Source: Sneathiella aquimaris (GTDB taxonomy: Bacteria > Pseudomonadota > Alphaproteobacteria > Sneathiellales > Sneathiellaceae). Taken from it: a DNA stretch of 64,000 nucleotides. A program made the translations under genes and the position numbers. Below the pieces are notes generated by a model that searched no databases, had not been told where the DNA came from, and saw only the letters and a program-made list of their open reading frames with translations. Positions 26,730 to 36,805 of the stretch are shown here, one piece after another. How positions within the stretch are numbered: position 1 is the stretch's first letter; each line of letters starts with the position of its first letter. The stretch lies in assembly GCF_026409565.1 (NCBI RefSeq), contig NZ_CP112881.1, forward strand, positions 248,001-312,000, written 5' to 3'.

Positions 26730-28120
26730 GTCCAACTCAAAAAATGCTTGAAGTCATTAATCCATTTGACCTGCAGTCAATCGATGCAGTTCCCCTTGTT
26801 AATTGGGAAACGATTGATAAGTGGCTGACCAGCGCCACAAACCTCCACAGTGATCGACGGAACAGGTTACCTTCTTATAAGCGTATTGAGATCCTTAAAA
26901 ATGCCGCTAACCTCATGACAGAGCAAACAGAATACCTTGCGCACCAAATAGCCGTTGAAGGCGGTAAACCAATAGTCGATGCACGAATTGAAGTCGCGCG
27001 GGCTATTGATGGTGTCGAACTTGGGATAACGGAGCTATCTCATTTAAAGGGCACAGAAATACCGATGGACTTAACAAAAGCAGGTTCAGGACGCATTGCA
27101 TTTACCATGCGTGAGCCGATAGGTCCTGTTGTGGCCGTATCTGCCTTTAACCACCCTCTCAACCTGATAGTCCATCAAGTTGTTCCCGCTGTCGCGGTGG
27201 GGTGCCCTGTATTGGTTAAGCCTGCAGACGATACGCCTCTTTCCTGTAGATCATTCGTAAAGATATTATATGAAGCCGGTTTGCCCGAAGAATGGTGCCG
27301 CTTTACTCCCTGTGATATTCCAACTGCTGAAAAAATGGTTACCGATAAACGTGTTGCCTTTTTCTCTTTTATCGGATCCGCAAATGTTGGATGGATGTTA
27401 CGCTCAAAGCTCGCCGCTGGAACTAGATGTGCTTTGGAACATGGCGGAGCAGCTCCAGTTATCCTAGATACAAATGCAGATCGCGAACCTATGATTTCCA
27501 GCATTCTAAAAGGAGGCTTTTACCATTCAGGTCAGGTTTGTGTTTCTACGCAAAGAATTTTCGCATCAAAATCCCAATCAATGGAGATTGCAGAAGAATT
27601 AGCGGCTGAAGCATCAAAGCTCATTGTTGGCGATGCGACCTTAACAGAGACGGATTGCGGTCCGCTAATTCGTACTCGTGAAGTAAGTCGTATCGCGGAC
27701 TGGGTTTGCGAAGCTAAAAAAAGCGGAGCGTCTGTACTTTGCGGCGGCGATAAACTAAGTGATACTATGTACGCGCCCACTGTTCTATTCAATCCACCTC
27801 ATGATATCAGGGTTTCAAACGCAGAAATCTTCGGCCCGATCATTTGTGTATACAGTTACGAGACTTTGACTGAGGCATTTGAGCAGGCAAATGCACATCC
27901 TTTTGCTTTTCAAAGTTCGGTTTTTACTGGAGACCTTGGAGTCGCAATGGACGCAATACAGCAACTTAATGCATCGGCAGTAATGGTCAATGATCACACT
28001 GCTTTTCGCGTTGATTGGATGCCTTTTTCTGGCCAACGACAATCCGGTTACAATACAGGTGGGATTGGGTACACAATGCATGACATGACCCAAGAGAAAA
28101 TGGCTGTCATCAAGCTCTAA
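26726..28120 (+). CDS. NAD(P)+-dependent aldehyde dehydrogenase
   Basis: This 464-residue ALDH-superfamily enzyme has Asn142 in AFNHPLNL, Lys165 in LVKPADDTPLS, the general base Glu238 in ALEHGGAAP and the nucleophile Cys272 in HSGQVCVSTQR. It oxidises an aldehyde to an acid. It overlaps the ThDP-enzyme gene by four bases, so the two are one translational unit and the aldehyde is probably the product of that enzyme. It is slightly shorter than usual (about 475-490). It converges with the LysR gene 22 bases further on. Confidence 0.9.
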   Translation: MSPTQKMLEVINPFDLQSIDAVPLVNWETIDKWLTSATNLHSDRRNRLPSYKRIEILKNAANLMTEQTEYLAHQIAVEGGKPIVDARIEVARAIDGVELGITELSHLKGTEIPMDLTKAGSGRIAFTMREPIGPVVAVSAFNHPLNLIVHQVVPAVAVGCPVLVKPADDTPLSCRSFVKILYEAGLPEEWCRFTPCDIPTAEKMVTDKRVAFFSFIGSANVGWMLRSKLAAGTRCALEHGGAAPVILDTNADREPMISSILKGGFYHSGQVCVSTQRIFASKSQSMEIAEELAAEASKLIVGDATLTETDCGPLIRTREVSRIADWVCEAKKSGASVLCGGDKLSDTMYAPTVLFNPPHDIRVSNAEIFGPIICVYSYETLTEAFEQANAHPFAFQSSVFTGDLGVAMDAIQQLNASAVMVNDHTAFRVDWMPFSGQRQSGYNTGGIGYTMHDMTQEKMAVIKL

Positions 28121-28142
28121 AACTTAGATTTCGCAAAAAGGA

Positions 28143-29021
28143 TTATAGAATCCAAGGATAAAGTTTTGCTTCCTTCACAAATGCCTGGACTGCAGGTGAT
28201 TGTCGATGACCTGCAACTGTGACCATTTCTACATTTCGGGTCAGTTTTGGTTTTGTAAGTGGTCTATACCGTAAAGCATCCACCGATATAGAAAACTCCG
28301 GCATCAGACAAATTCCCATACCATTCATTACCATATTCTGTATCCAGTCTTCTCGCTCACTTCTGTATGGCACCGAAACTTTTACACACATTTCTTCCAA
28401 TAACTTAAAAAATGAGTTCCTAAATTCGCAGTTAAGACGATCTAGATAGCGCTCGCCCGTAAGTTCGATAATAGGAACTTGTTTAAGAGTCCGAAATCGG
28501 TGATCCGTTGGAAATACTGCAACCATCCGCTCATCATAGAGCTTAATCGTATCAAATCGATCATGCAATTTCATGGGTAAACCAAGTAAGGCACATTCAA
28601 GGGTGCCAGAAAGTAAGGCATCTGTCATGTTGTGCGGTGTAATATCATAAATTGTTAAATCAATTCCAGGGTGCCGTAATTGAAATCTTGATAGAAACGG
28701 TACAACCCGCGTTGGTCCGATGGTGCACATTATTCCCACTTTCAGAGGTGCCTTTTCCAAATTTAGAAATTTTTTCGCGGCAATTAACGCGTTTTGGGTA
28801 GTACTATCAATCTCTTGCAAATGCTCTCTCACGATTTGCCCTAAATCCGTTAAATGTGTCCTATTTCTCTCTCGACGAAACAACGGTCCACCAAGCTCAT
28901 GTTCAAGTTTTTTTATCGCCCGCGTTAGAGCCGGCTGAGAAACATTGCATTGTGCTGCCGCATTCGTGAAATTTAATGTTTCAGCAGTTGCTAAGAAGTA
29001 TCGAATTTGATGAAACTCCAT
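28143..29021 (-). CDS. LysR-family transcriptional regulator (DRLxCEFR subgroup)
   Basis: This 292-residue regulator has an N-terminal winged helix (MEFHQIRYFLATAETLNFTN, then VSQPALTRAIKKLE) and a two-lobed effector domain. It carries YLDRLNCEFRNSF with Cys198 and SEREDWIQNMV, both shared with the LysR protein at 33258. It lies between the aldehyde dehydrogenase (convergent) and the cytochrome P460 gene (divergent), and probably controls one or both. The start at 29021 matches the family N-terminus; six further in-frame codons upstream are not needed. Confidence 0.9.
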   Translation of the reverse strand: MEFHQIRYFLATAETLNFTNAAAQCNVSQPALTRAIKKLEHELGGPLFRRERNRTHLTDLGQIVREHLQEIDSTTQNALIAAKKFLNLEKAPLKVGIMCTIGPTRVVPFLSRFQLRHPGIDLTIYDITPHNMTDALLSGTLECALLGLPMKLHDRFDTIKLYDERMVAVFPTDHRFRTLKQVPIIELTGERYLDRLNCEFRNSFFKLLEEMCVKVSVPYRSEREDWIQNMVMNGMGICLMPEFSISVDALRYRPLTKPKLTRNVEMVTVAGHRQSPAVQAFVKEAKLYPWIL

Positions 29022-29158
29022 AAATCCATCCTTTCCCATGCCTATTACACATTAAAACAATAGAAAACTGATATTTTTAATTATAGCACACTTCCGATAT
29101 CTTATTGTTGTTACATCTATCATAAATCTCTTATCCCCAGCAAAATATGGAGTAAGGT

Positions 29159-29755
29159 ATGAAGTTATCAGATCGGTCTTACATGCCGATAATAACATTA
29201 GTTTTTTTGCTATTGTTGTCAGTCGCATTGGCAGTATCTGCTCGTGCCGAAACAAAGGAAAGTCGTAAAAATTTTGATCTTGCCGTAGATGAAAAAGGTA
29301 AAATTCATTTACCCACTGTCAATTTCCAAAGAGACTGGACGGCTCTAGGAACTTGGGCGATTGCGGCCGAAGAAGGAACACAGGGTTCTGAGGGGTTTCA
29401 TATTGTGTATACTCAGCCAGGATCGGTGTCAGCATTCTTGAAAACAGGTACCTTTCCCGATGGTACAATTATTATCAAGGAACTCTATGAGGCAACATCC
29501 CAAGAAATGACTACAGGAACCGTAAGCCATGCAACGATAACAACCGGATGGTTTGTTATGATAAAAGATACAAAAAACCGGTATCCCCACAATACGTCTT
29601 GGGGCAATGGCTGGGGCTGGGCTCACTTCGATGTTGATGACAAAAAAAATTCAACTTCAGTTGATTATCGAGACGCCTGTTTGAGTTGTCATGAACCTGC
29701 AAAAAATACAGATTGGCTGTATTTACAGGGGTATCCAATTCTAACAAGAAAGTAA
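29159..29755 (+). CDS. Cytochrome P460-family c-type haem protein
   Basis: This 198-residue secreted protein has a signal helix ([20 protein letters not shown]) and, near the end, the haem c motif CLSCH (C174, C177, H178). FPDGTIIIKELY contains Lys107 at the place of the lysine that cross-links to the haem in cytochromes P460; those enzymes oxidise hydroxylamine, and relatives (cytochrome c'-beta) bind NO. It is divergent from the LysR gene over 137 bp. The fold assignment is good; the reaction is inferred from the family. Confidence 0.85.
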   Translation: MKLSDRSYMPIITLVFLLLLSVALAVSARAETKESRKNFDLAVDEKGKIHLPTVNFQRDWTALGTWAIAAEEGTQGSEGFHIVYTQPGSVSAFLKTGTFPDGTIIIKELYEATSQEMTTGTVSHATITTGWFVMIKDTKNRYPHNTSWGNGWGWAHFDVDDKKNSTSVDYRDACLSCHEPAKNTDWLYLQGYPILTRK

Positions 29756-29943
29756 TTGAATCATCCAGTAAACATGATACTCAACACTGGGTGTCGAAGA
29801 GTCTTAAACAACGCCCTCTTCCAGGCTGCGAACAAAAAGTGACGCAAAATAGACCGGCCTTTGTGATGGACGCTGAACCTTCCTTAATTACTCGAGAGCT
29901 AAATTAAATAGACGATGGTTAAAATTTCTTTTATTTTTACGTT

Positions 29944-30969
29944 ATGCTTTTACTTATTATTTCAATCTTACTCATAGTATTAATTGGGTTTTCAGCTCAC
30001 CGGGCAAGCTTGTGCTCTGTAAGCGCAGTAGAAGAAATAATAACGACGCGACACGCCTTCATGTTGCTTAGTTTTATCAAAGCGTCGGTCTGGATTCTCG
30101 GTATCACATTAATTCTAACTGAAGTATTTTCCCTGTACCCATTGCAGGCTTATGGCTGGCAAGCATCCGTGGGTACGATGATTGGAGGGTTAATATTTGG
30201 GACTGGCGCCGCGCTCAACGGCGGTTGTGCCGTTTCAACGTTAACCCGGCTCGGCAATGGTAACCTCGGTAAACTTTTGACACTCGCGGGTTTTTTTATA
30301 GGGGTTTTATGTTTTGATTTTTTGCAGGCAGAAAAGCTGGCTTCTGCACCTCTGCCAGCGCCCACCATATTCGAGATAACCAGCAATTGGAAAATATGGT
30401 TAGCGGGAAGTATTTCTCTATGGATGTGCTGGGAATTAGGTCGACTAATGCGGACGCATCTAAATCGTTCCTTTTTTAGGGATTTAATAGCGCCAAGATA
30501 CAAATTATCCAGTGCCGCCTTCATTATTGGAGCCAGTAATGGGTTCTTGTTTTTTCTCTATGGCATTTGGTTGCATACCCGGTTAATGGGAGAAATGGCA
30601 AGACATCTTGTTTTTGAAGCGCCCAGCCCCGATCCATTGTTAGGAATTTTATTCTTTGCACTCTTAACGGGGATTTCAATTTCCGCTCTTCACTCTCGAC
30701 GGTTTTATTTAGAATGGCAACCTAACGTTAAATGGCTTTTATATTTCACTGGTGGTATTTTTATGGGCATCGGCAGCGCTGTTATGCCAGGTGGAAATGA
30801 CGTAATTTGGCTAAGCGCATTGCCATCTTTGTCCCTACATGCTGTCCCAGCGATCTTTTCGATTTTAGTTGGGATTGCAGTCACATTATTTGCCCTTCGG
30901 TATGTTGGCCTAAATATTCAACATGTCGACTGTCGGGGGGATATGTGTAAGGTCGGGGACACCCCTTAA
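29944..30969 (+). CDS. YeeE/YedE (TsuA-like) sulfur-compound membrane transporter
   Basis: This 341-residue protein has about ten hydrophobic helices and the two family cysteine motifs: ASLCSVSAV (Cys24) and NGGCAVSTLTRLGNGN (Cys95). The cysteines pass thiosulfate or related sulfur anions in characterised members. An unusual hydrophilic tail HVDCRGDMCKVG adds a further Cys pair that may accept sulfur. It lies after cytochrome P460 and convergent with a flavin disulfide reductase, so a sulfur or thiol redox role is possible. ATG at 29944 begins directly with the first helix. Confidence 0.85.
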   Translation: MLLLIISILLIVLIGFSAHRASLCSVSAVEEIITTRHAFMLLSFIKASVWILGITLILTEVFSLYPLQAYGWQASVGTMIGGLIFGTGAALNGGCAVSTLTRLGNGNLGKLLTLAGFFIGVLCFDFLQAEKLASAPLPAPTIFEITSNWKIWLAGSISLWMCWELGRLMRTHLNRSFFRDLIAPRYKLSSAAFIIGASNGFLFFLYGIWLHTRLMGEMARHLVFEAPSPDPLLGILFFALLTGISISALHSRRFYLEWQPNVKWLLYFTGGIFMGIGSAVMPGGNDVIWLSALPSLSLHAVPAIFSILVGIAVTLFALRYVGLNIQHVDCRGDMCKVGDTP

Positions 30970-30985
30970 CCGCAGTCGACACGTT

Positions 30986-31010
30986 CCTTTTCTGATCATA
31001 AAAGGTTTTT
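30986..31010 (+). terminator. Possible terminator between convergent transporter and reductase genes
   Basis: CCTTTT (30986-30991) pairs with AAAAGG (31000-31005), followed by TTTTT. The stem is short and AT-rich, and overlaps the end of the opposing gene. Confidence 0.4.
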
Positions 31011-32342
31011 AATATCCGAAGAAAACGTCGGGTAAGCAAACATTTCCTCCTTCATTTGAGTGGCCGTAATCCCGTGACGTATCGCAAAGGAAAACAAATG
31101 AATAAGCTCCTCTCCTTTATGTCCAACTAAGTGAGCACCCAAAATTCTGTCAGACTTGGCTTCAACAATCACCTTTGCCCAAGCGACTGTTTCCGCATAA
31201 CTTTTACTTGAAAACCAATCAGTCATGTCATGAGTATTGATTTTCACATCCAAACCATCCTCTACCGCATCTTTTTCGGTTAAACCAACACTACTAACGG
31301 CTGGGATGGTGTAGACAGATGTAGGGATGATTTCATAGTCAGGTGTTTGCGTTGGGCCGTAGACAATATTGTTTCCAACTACCTTTCCTTCATAGGTGGC
31401 AATTGGCGAAAGTTGCGGAGAAGTTACAAGGCAGTCCCCACATACCCAAATTGAAGGGTTGGTTGTTGACCGCAAAAAGCTGTCGGTTTTTATTGCAATC
31501 TGATCATGTGCAATATTTGCCGCCTCCAAATCAAGTGTGTCAACATTAGCTATGCGTCCCGCGCCGTTAACTACCTGGTTTGCACTTAACGTTAATTTCT
31601 CCCCTTCATGTTTGTAAACAACGCTTAATTTATCCTCATTTTTCTTTATTTCTGTTACAGATACTCCAGTTTTTATTGTTATGCCGATGCGTTCGCTCTC
31701 CTGTAGAATTGCTGCAACGGCACCGTGGTCTATCCGCGGTAAAAGTTGTGGCATTGCTTCTAAGATAGTTACTTTAGTTCCCGCCCGGGCATAAATATGC
31801 CCAAATTCCATGGCAATTACACCACCACCAATAAAAATGACTTCTTCCGGTTGATATTCTTGCGAGAGAACGTCGTCCGATGTAATTGTTAATTCTGAGC
31901 CAGGTATTGACAGAGGGCGTGTTTTGGACCCTGTTGCAATTACTATGTCATCCGCAAAAAGTATCTCGCCATCGACTTCTACTGAATTGGGCCCGACAAA
32001 TTTAGCGGAGCCAAAATAAACGTCTCCGCGCCTTTTTGCAACGCCCTCCATTGCATTCGGTATGAAACCAATCATATTTTTTTCCCGCTGAATCAGTTTG
32101 GCCCAGTTGAGTTTTACGTTTCCGACTTCAATTTCGTGAACTCTGGCCATTTCTATCTCGTGGAGAGAGTTGGCAGCCGCAACCAATACCTTTTTGGGAG
32201 TACAGCCTCTATTCGGGCAGGTCCCGCCAAAGTCCCGCTCTTCAATGAACGCTATTTTTTTGTTAGCGTCATGTGCAACAGTGGAAACACCGAAACCTGC
32301 ATTGCCGCCACCGATAATAATTATATCATACTTTTTCATCAT
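30996..32342 (-). CDS. Flavin disulfide reductase (glutathione/dihydrolipoamide reductase-like)
   Basis: This 448-residue two-dinucleotide-binding flavoprotein has FAD-binding IIIIGGGNAGFG, the redox-active pair in GGTCPNRGCTPKK (C42, C47), NAD(P)-binding VIFIGGGVIAMEFG and IWVCGDCLVTSPQLSPIA. The usual C-terminal HPTxSE catalytic His is replaced: the end reads FAYPTFSSDIKN, so it is not a standard glutathione reductase or lipoamide dehydrogenase. The substrate is unknown; the neighbouring sulfur transporter suggests a sulfur or thiol compound. Two adjacent ATG codons (32342, 32339) could start it. Confidence 0.85.
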   Translation of the reverse strand: MMKKYDIIIIGGGNAGFGVSTVAHDANKKIAFIEERDFGGTCPNRGCTPKKVLVAAANSLHEIEMARVHEIEVGNVKLNWAKLIQREKNMIGFIPNAMEGVAKRRGDVYFGSAKFVGPNSVEVDGEILFADDIVIATGSKTRPLSIPGSELTITSDDVLSQEYQPEEVIFIGGGVIAMEFGHIYARAGTKVTILEAMPQLLPRIDHGAVAAILQESERIGITIKTGVSVTEIKKNEDKLSVVYKHEGEKLTLSANQVVNGAGRIANVDTLDLEAANIAHDQIAIKTDSFLRSTTNPSIWVCGDCLVTSPQLSPIATYEGKVVGNNIVYGPTQTPDYEIIPTSVYTIPAVSSVGLTEKDAVEDGLDVKINTHDMTDWFSSKSYAETVAWAKVIVEAKSDRILGAHLVGHKGEELIHLFSFAIRHGITATQMKEEMFAYPTFSSDIKNLL

Positions 32343-33257
32343 TGATTTGAACTCACTTTAGAATTTGTACCCGAAAGAAAACACCCCGCGGCCCATTCAA
32401 TTGTGGCCAAAGCGTTCATAACCTTGGCACAAAAATGCGGGCCCTTTAGCAGAGTGATACAGAATATGTGCAACCTAACGCGTTTAAGCACGTCTTTCTC
32501 TGCAGCGCATTTATGCCGAAGAAACGAGATTGTTTCCAATAGCGTTTAGGCATTATTTCCATGCCTATTACGTGGCTCAAAAAAGAAGTGATCATCAATG
32601 CGTTTTCAAATTGTTGTTAGATCAATTGTTTTAACTGATTGAACAACAGCAAGATCATTGACCCTTCCTGCCGGAACAAAAAGGTGAAGGACGACCATTT
32701 GACATGTTAGTTTTTAACCGTCGAATAATTCCTAAAATGATGGCAAGAATGTTTGTGAAACTCTTCAGAATGCACTGCGACCAAACCAAGATGTCATGGT
32801 TTGTCCCAATACTGGTAGGTTTTGGCCTATTCAACAGTATTCGAAACTTGCATTGAAACTGAAGAAATTCCAATCGCTTAATGTAGGATCGCATAGGAAA
32901 AAACGAGGCCAACCAATAATTCGTTCCAAGAAAACACCGAAATAGTCAGTGAAAAATGGACATCAGGTCGCCAAATAAAAGATCAAGATCAATTCGTGGA
33001 ATTAATCCTAAGACGTCATCATAATCTCGCCTCAGGAAACACCTTAGTAGTTTCAAATGAAAATCGTGGATCGGACATTCAGTCAATCGTGGGGCACTTG
33101 AAAAATACCAAGTTTGTCCATCTTTACAAATTATATACCCGTCCGACAGGATGCCCCCTTCTCCCAAGTCGGTATCTTGCATAGATAAACCATCGGCGGC
33201 ACAAGAAATTTCTAAAATGTTCATCAATCAGATGAATCATTTGAGCTTCACCTTCAC
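32343..33257. other. Intergenic region downstream of the second LysR gene
   Basis: No supported gene over 900 bases. A minus-strand 93-codon frame (32946-33227) follows the LysR stop closely but has no ribosome site and matches nothing I recognise. Composition suggests decayed island DNA. Confidence 0.4.
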
Positions 33258-34136
33258 CTAAATATCCCAGCAAAATTGGCCAACCAAGGCACGGAACTTT
33301 TGCAAAGCAAGAGAGTTCCCAGATCCTGAAACTGACGCAAAAACTACGCTTCTTGTCAAATCCAACCCATTTACCGGACGTGTAAGAATGCCCTCTGCGG
33401 TAACCGAATGTTTCGGCAGAATACAAACTCCGTCGCCACTAGCGACAATTTTCTGCACCCAGTCTTCGCGCTCAGAAGCGAATCTCGGTTCCATTAAAAT
33501 GTCCTGCTTCATGAAGTATTCAAGAATTCTTGATCTGAACTCACAGTGTAAACGATCTACATATGTCTCTCCCCTTAGCTCGGATAATGGTACATCTTCA
33601 TAGGCTGAAAATTTATGACACCGGGAACTGGCCACATGAAAAACTTCTTCGAAAAGATGGATTACAGAAATCTTTCTATTTTCCATGGGCACGTCACCAA
33701 TAAAGCAGCCATCCAGACTACCTGATAGCAATGCATCAATGGCTTCAAGTCGTTGAATTGGATGCAGGCTGATCTCAAGTGATGGTATATTTCTGAGGGC
33801 AAAATTTATAAACTGCGCGATGGTCCGGGAAGAAACTGTTGTGGAGACACCCAAATTTAATATCAACCTGTTTCCCGATGTATGGTCACCAGCGAGTTCC
33901 AAAATACTTTCTTCAATTTGCGCAATTTTCGTAAATTCGACGAGAACTTCACGACCTAAAGCGGTTAGACGAGTATTCTTACCATCTCGAAAAACCAAGC
34001 GGCCCCCAAGTCTTTCCTCTAATTTAATGATGGACTTGGTAAGACTTGGCTGCGCAATATTACTCAACTTAGCCGCCTCAGTAAAATTTAACGTGTCCGC
34101 CAAATTCAGAAAATATTTGATCTGAGATAGTTCCAT
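33258..34136 (-). CDS. LysR-family transcriptional regulator (DRLxCEFR subgroup, second copy)
   Basis: This 292-residue regulator has the same architecture and signatures as the LysR protein at 28143: MELSQIKYFLNLADTLNFTE and IAQPSLTKSIIKLE for the helix-turn-helix, then YVDRLHCEFRSRI with Cys198 and SEREDWVQKIV in the effector lobe. It has no divergent gene within 700 bp, so its target is not obvious. The pseudogene at 39941 is a closer paralogue. Start at 34136 by family length; ten more in-frame codons exist upstream. Confidence 0.9.
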   Translation of the reverse strand: MELSQIKYFLNLADTLNFTEAAKLSNIAQPSLTKSIIKLEERLGGRLVFRDGKNTRLTALGREVLVEFTKIAQIEESILELAGDHTSGNRLILNLGVSTTVSSRTIAQFINFALRNIPSLEISLHPIQRLEAIDALLSGSLDGCFIGDVPMENRKISVIHLFEEVFHVASSRCHKFSAYEDVPLSELRGETYVDRLHCEFRSRILEYFMKQDILMEPRFASEREDWVQKIVASGDGVCILPKHSVTAEGILTRPVNGLDLTRSVVFASVSGSGNSLALQKFRALVGQFCWDI

Positions 34137-34965
34137 CTCTATCACCCCCACTTCAGTACTAAACAATCAATACTAATAATCGGACTTTAATTACTCAAAG
34201 ACGTTAAGCTCTCGCTTAACCAACCAACCCTTAATCATTAAAAAAATATATGAATAATGGTCGATCTTTGGTCCAATACAGAGAGGAATAAATTTATTCG
34301 TGGCATAATACCAATACCTAAAAGCTATTTATTTTATGCCTTTTAACTAACGCTCCTTATTTTTTGGAATATCAGCAATCATTAGTATCTGTAACACAAT
34401 AAAAGCTAAAAAAACGCAGATGTTTTTGTTAAGCATCTCAATTTTACTCACCATACAGAGTAATGAGACGTTCACTGTCAAACAACAACTTATCTTATGT
34501 AAGGTGGAAAAATGCAGCTGCTCACTCCATTGGGAGGCGGAGTTGAAGCAGCTGCCTTCTCCTCCAGTGGGGGCGTAGAGGAGGAAAACTTAAAGCTTCA
34601 AAAGTATTGGTTTCTTGAGTTTATTTGATTAGGGAGTTCAGTTTCTAAAGTCACAACACTCGGAATTGGAAACATCCTTTATACTTTCAAAACGGTTCAT
34701 TTTTTCACCCCTAAATCAGTGTATGATCAAACAAGTTTATTCATTATTGCCAAATCTGTTTTTAGTGTTAGTTGATCAAAAAAAACTCACTAAAACATAT
34801 TCTTAAGTCAAAAAAGTCATCTGTCTAAAGCCAGTTTTTCAATCTGTCGCATATTCTACTTCCGTTCTTTATGTGTTGTAGAGATTCCTGTATCCAAAGA
34901 TGAAATGCAACACACGAATGCTTATCACAGACAACTTGCAAACTAATTGAGACGGTCAGCAAATA
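34137..34965. other. Intergenic region between LysR and AraC genes
   Basis: 829 mostly AT-rich bases. The only striking item is a short, locally GC-rich open frame at 34512-34628 (listed separately). A promoter for LysR would lie near 34140-34250. Confidence 0.4.
34512..34628 (+). CDS. Possible 38-residue small protein
   Basis: ATG at 34512 follows AAGGTGG by five bases. The frame starts MQLLTPLGGGVEAAAFSSSG, contains an acidic stretch and ends with an aromatic tail KYWFLEFI. The first two thirds are clearly more GC-rich than the surrounding DNA, and the Gly-Gly and Ser-rich centre recalls small precursor peptides. No family was recognised and no modification or export gene is adjacent, so it may be chance. 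Confidence 0.3.
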   Translation: MQLLTPLGGGVEAAAFSSSGGVEEENLKLQKYWFLEFI

Positions 34966-35889
34966 TTAGATTTTTAATCTGAACGTTTTTGGTGAGGCAC
35001 CATATTTTTCAGAGAATGCGCGCGTAAAGGCAGCAGAGGATTGGTAACCAGACAGAATTGCAATTTGTTGTATAGAAACATCATTCTGCCTCAGCAAGGT
35101 AACGGCTTTTTGTAATCTCCAATCAGTCAAATACGATATAGGTCCTTGACCAATTAGAGCTCCAAATCGCTCGGCAAACCGGCTTCTGGACATTCCTACC
35201 TCTTCTGCCAAGCGTTTTACAGACCAGGAGATTGATGGATCGTTATGTATCAACTTTAAAGCTTTATTAATATGCGGATCCTGCATGCCACGAAGAATAC
35301 TCTTCGCCTCAGTAATGTCGCTGAGACAACTCCTTAGTATTTCAATAAACAGAATTTCGTAAAGACGCCTAAGCGAACCTTGCGTTCCTCCATTCAGATC
35401 AAAGTTATGTTTGCTGATAATCTTCAAAAATTCACCAAGCCACAAATTCTGGTTTCGCATGGGAACAGTTACCAGAAATTCGTCTGGGAAGAAGCTGAGT
35501 ATTGGAAAATTTGCTTCATTTCTAAACCCAAAATAGCCGTATAGTATTTCGGTCCTGTTCTCCAAATCCATCTCACTTGAGACACGCTCTGTATTGCCAG
35601 AAAAAGGGGAAAGGCTGATGTCGCGCTCTTCGGAGGTGCCGTCAATACTGGGTATACTAGACACATTATGGGACTTACCATCAGCAATGAGAAGCAGTTC
35701 ACCTGGTTGAAGGGTGATTGTTTGTTTATTCGATAAGGTAACATTGCAGTGGCCTTTCAGCACCAAATGAAAACGAACCAGATGGCGGTGTTTTGGTAAG
35801 GTTACAGACCATTGTCCGTTATGAACCTTTTTACAATAGCCCGTTTTCTCCAACTGCACTGTGTCAAAAATATCAGTCAATATATCCAT
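34966..35889 (-). CDS. AraC-family regulator with cupin sensor domain
   Basis: This 307-residue protein has an N-terminal cupin half (LVRFHLVLKGHCNVTL and LQPGELLLIADGKSH) and a C-terminal AraC pair of helix-turn-helices (WSVKRLAEEVGMSRSRFAERF and VSIQQIAILSGYQSSAAFTRAF) ending EKYGASPKTFR. It has the same layout as the AraC protein at 16073. It stands alone between two long gaps, so the regulated genes are unknown. Confidence 0.87.
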   Translation of the reverse strand: MDILTDIFDTVQLEKTGYCKKVHNGQWSVTLPKHRHLVRFHLVLKGHCNVTLSNKQTITLQPGELLLIADGKSHNVSSIPSIDGTSEERDISLSPFSGNTERVSSEMDLENRTEILYGYFGFRNEANFPILSFFPDEFLVTVPMRNQNLWLGEFLKIISKHNFDLNGGTQGSLRRLYEILFIEILRSCLSDITEAKSILRGMQDPHINKALKLIHNDPSISWSVKRLAEEVGMSRSRFAERFGALIGQGPISYLTDWRLQKAVTLLRQNDVSIQQIAILSGYQSSAAFTRAFSEKYGASPKTFRLKI

Positions 35890-36738
35890 CGTATAAAGGC
35901 TATAATTTTAACAAGATGCTCTCAAATAATTTATTTTTCCTAAACCGAAGTAGAATGAAAGGTTCTTATAAAAAATAGAAATCGTGAACTCAGGTCGCAG
36001 GGACTGACTCAAAATGTTTAAGGAGTGCACTTCCCCAACTTATTGAAAAAAAAGACTAAATTTTAATCCAGTTGGTAGAGAATCAGTATCATCAAAAGGA
36101 GATCGCGTCGCATAGTATATCTTTAAGCTATGGAATAAATTTCCTAAAGCGATGGTATTGCAGAAACAAAAAAGTTTAGAAGTTTGGTGGTGCAAGATCT
36201 GGTGCTAGATTAGATAACAGCATTAAAATCTTGGAAACAGCACCTCGCTCAACAATTTTTAAAATAGAGGTCAGGAAAATCAACAAATGTCGGTAGCACA
36301 ATCCTCAGCAATGAATTTAAAGGATTGTTTTACATAAATCTTTCAAAAATTTGTAGAACTCGAAGATTAAAAAATGGTGCCAGTCCGCGGGAAAGAATTT
36401 AACTAACTAGTATTCATTTAACTATTAACAGGTTGTTTTATAATATTTATTTCTTCTTCATCTGCAAATACTACTACCCACGCCAAGTGGAATATTTTGT
36501 TTCTAACCTGTTATAGCAGCGAGATGACATGGATATCCCAAAATGTTGTAGGTTTCAAAGTAAAGCTAGACGCGTTAGGTATTTACTGCGAAATAAATAT
36601 TGAGCATGTGGACACTAAAACAACCGGATACGACTCTGCCGTCTAAAACCTGCTGCTCAACAGGTACACGCACAAATTCTTCAATAACCAGTTTGATTTA
36701 ATTGTATAGCTGAATGACAATGCTTTGCATTTCCGCAT
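35890..36738. other. AT-rich gene-free stretch before the IS3 element
   Basis: 849 bases with stops in every frame and no recognisable gene or RNA. It would contain the AraC gene promoter. Confidence 0.45.
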
Positions 36739-36805
36739 TGACCCTCTCCCCATAACTTGGTCCATTTTGCAGTTAGTGTTTTTGTTATAAGCAACGGAGG
36801 CGCTT

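Noticed and set aside
32946-33227. 93-codon minus-strand frame after LysR
   Set aside because: No ribosome site and no recognisable family; not enough to call a gene.
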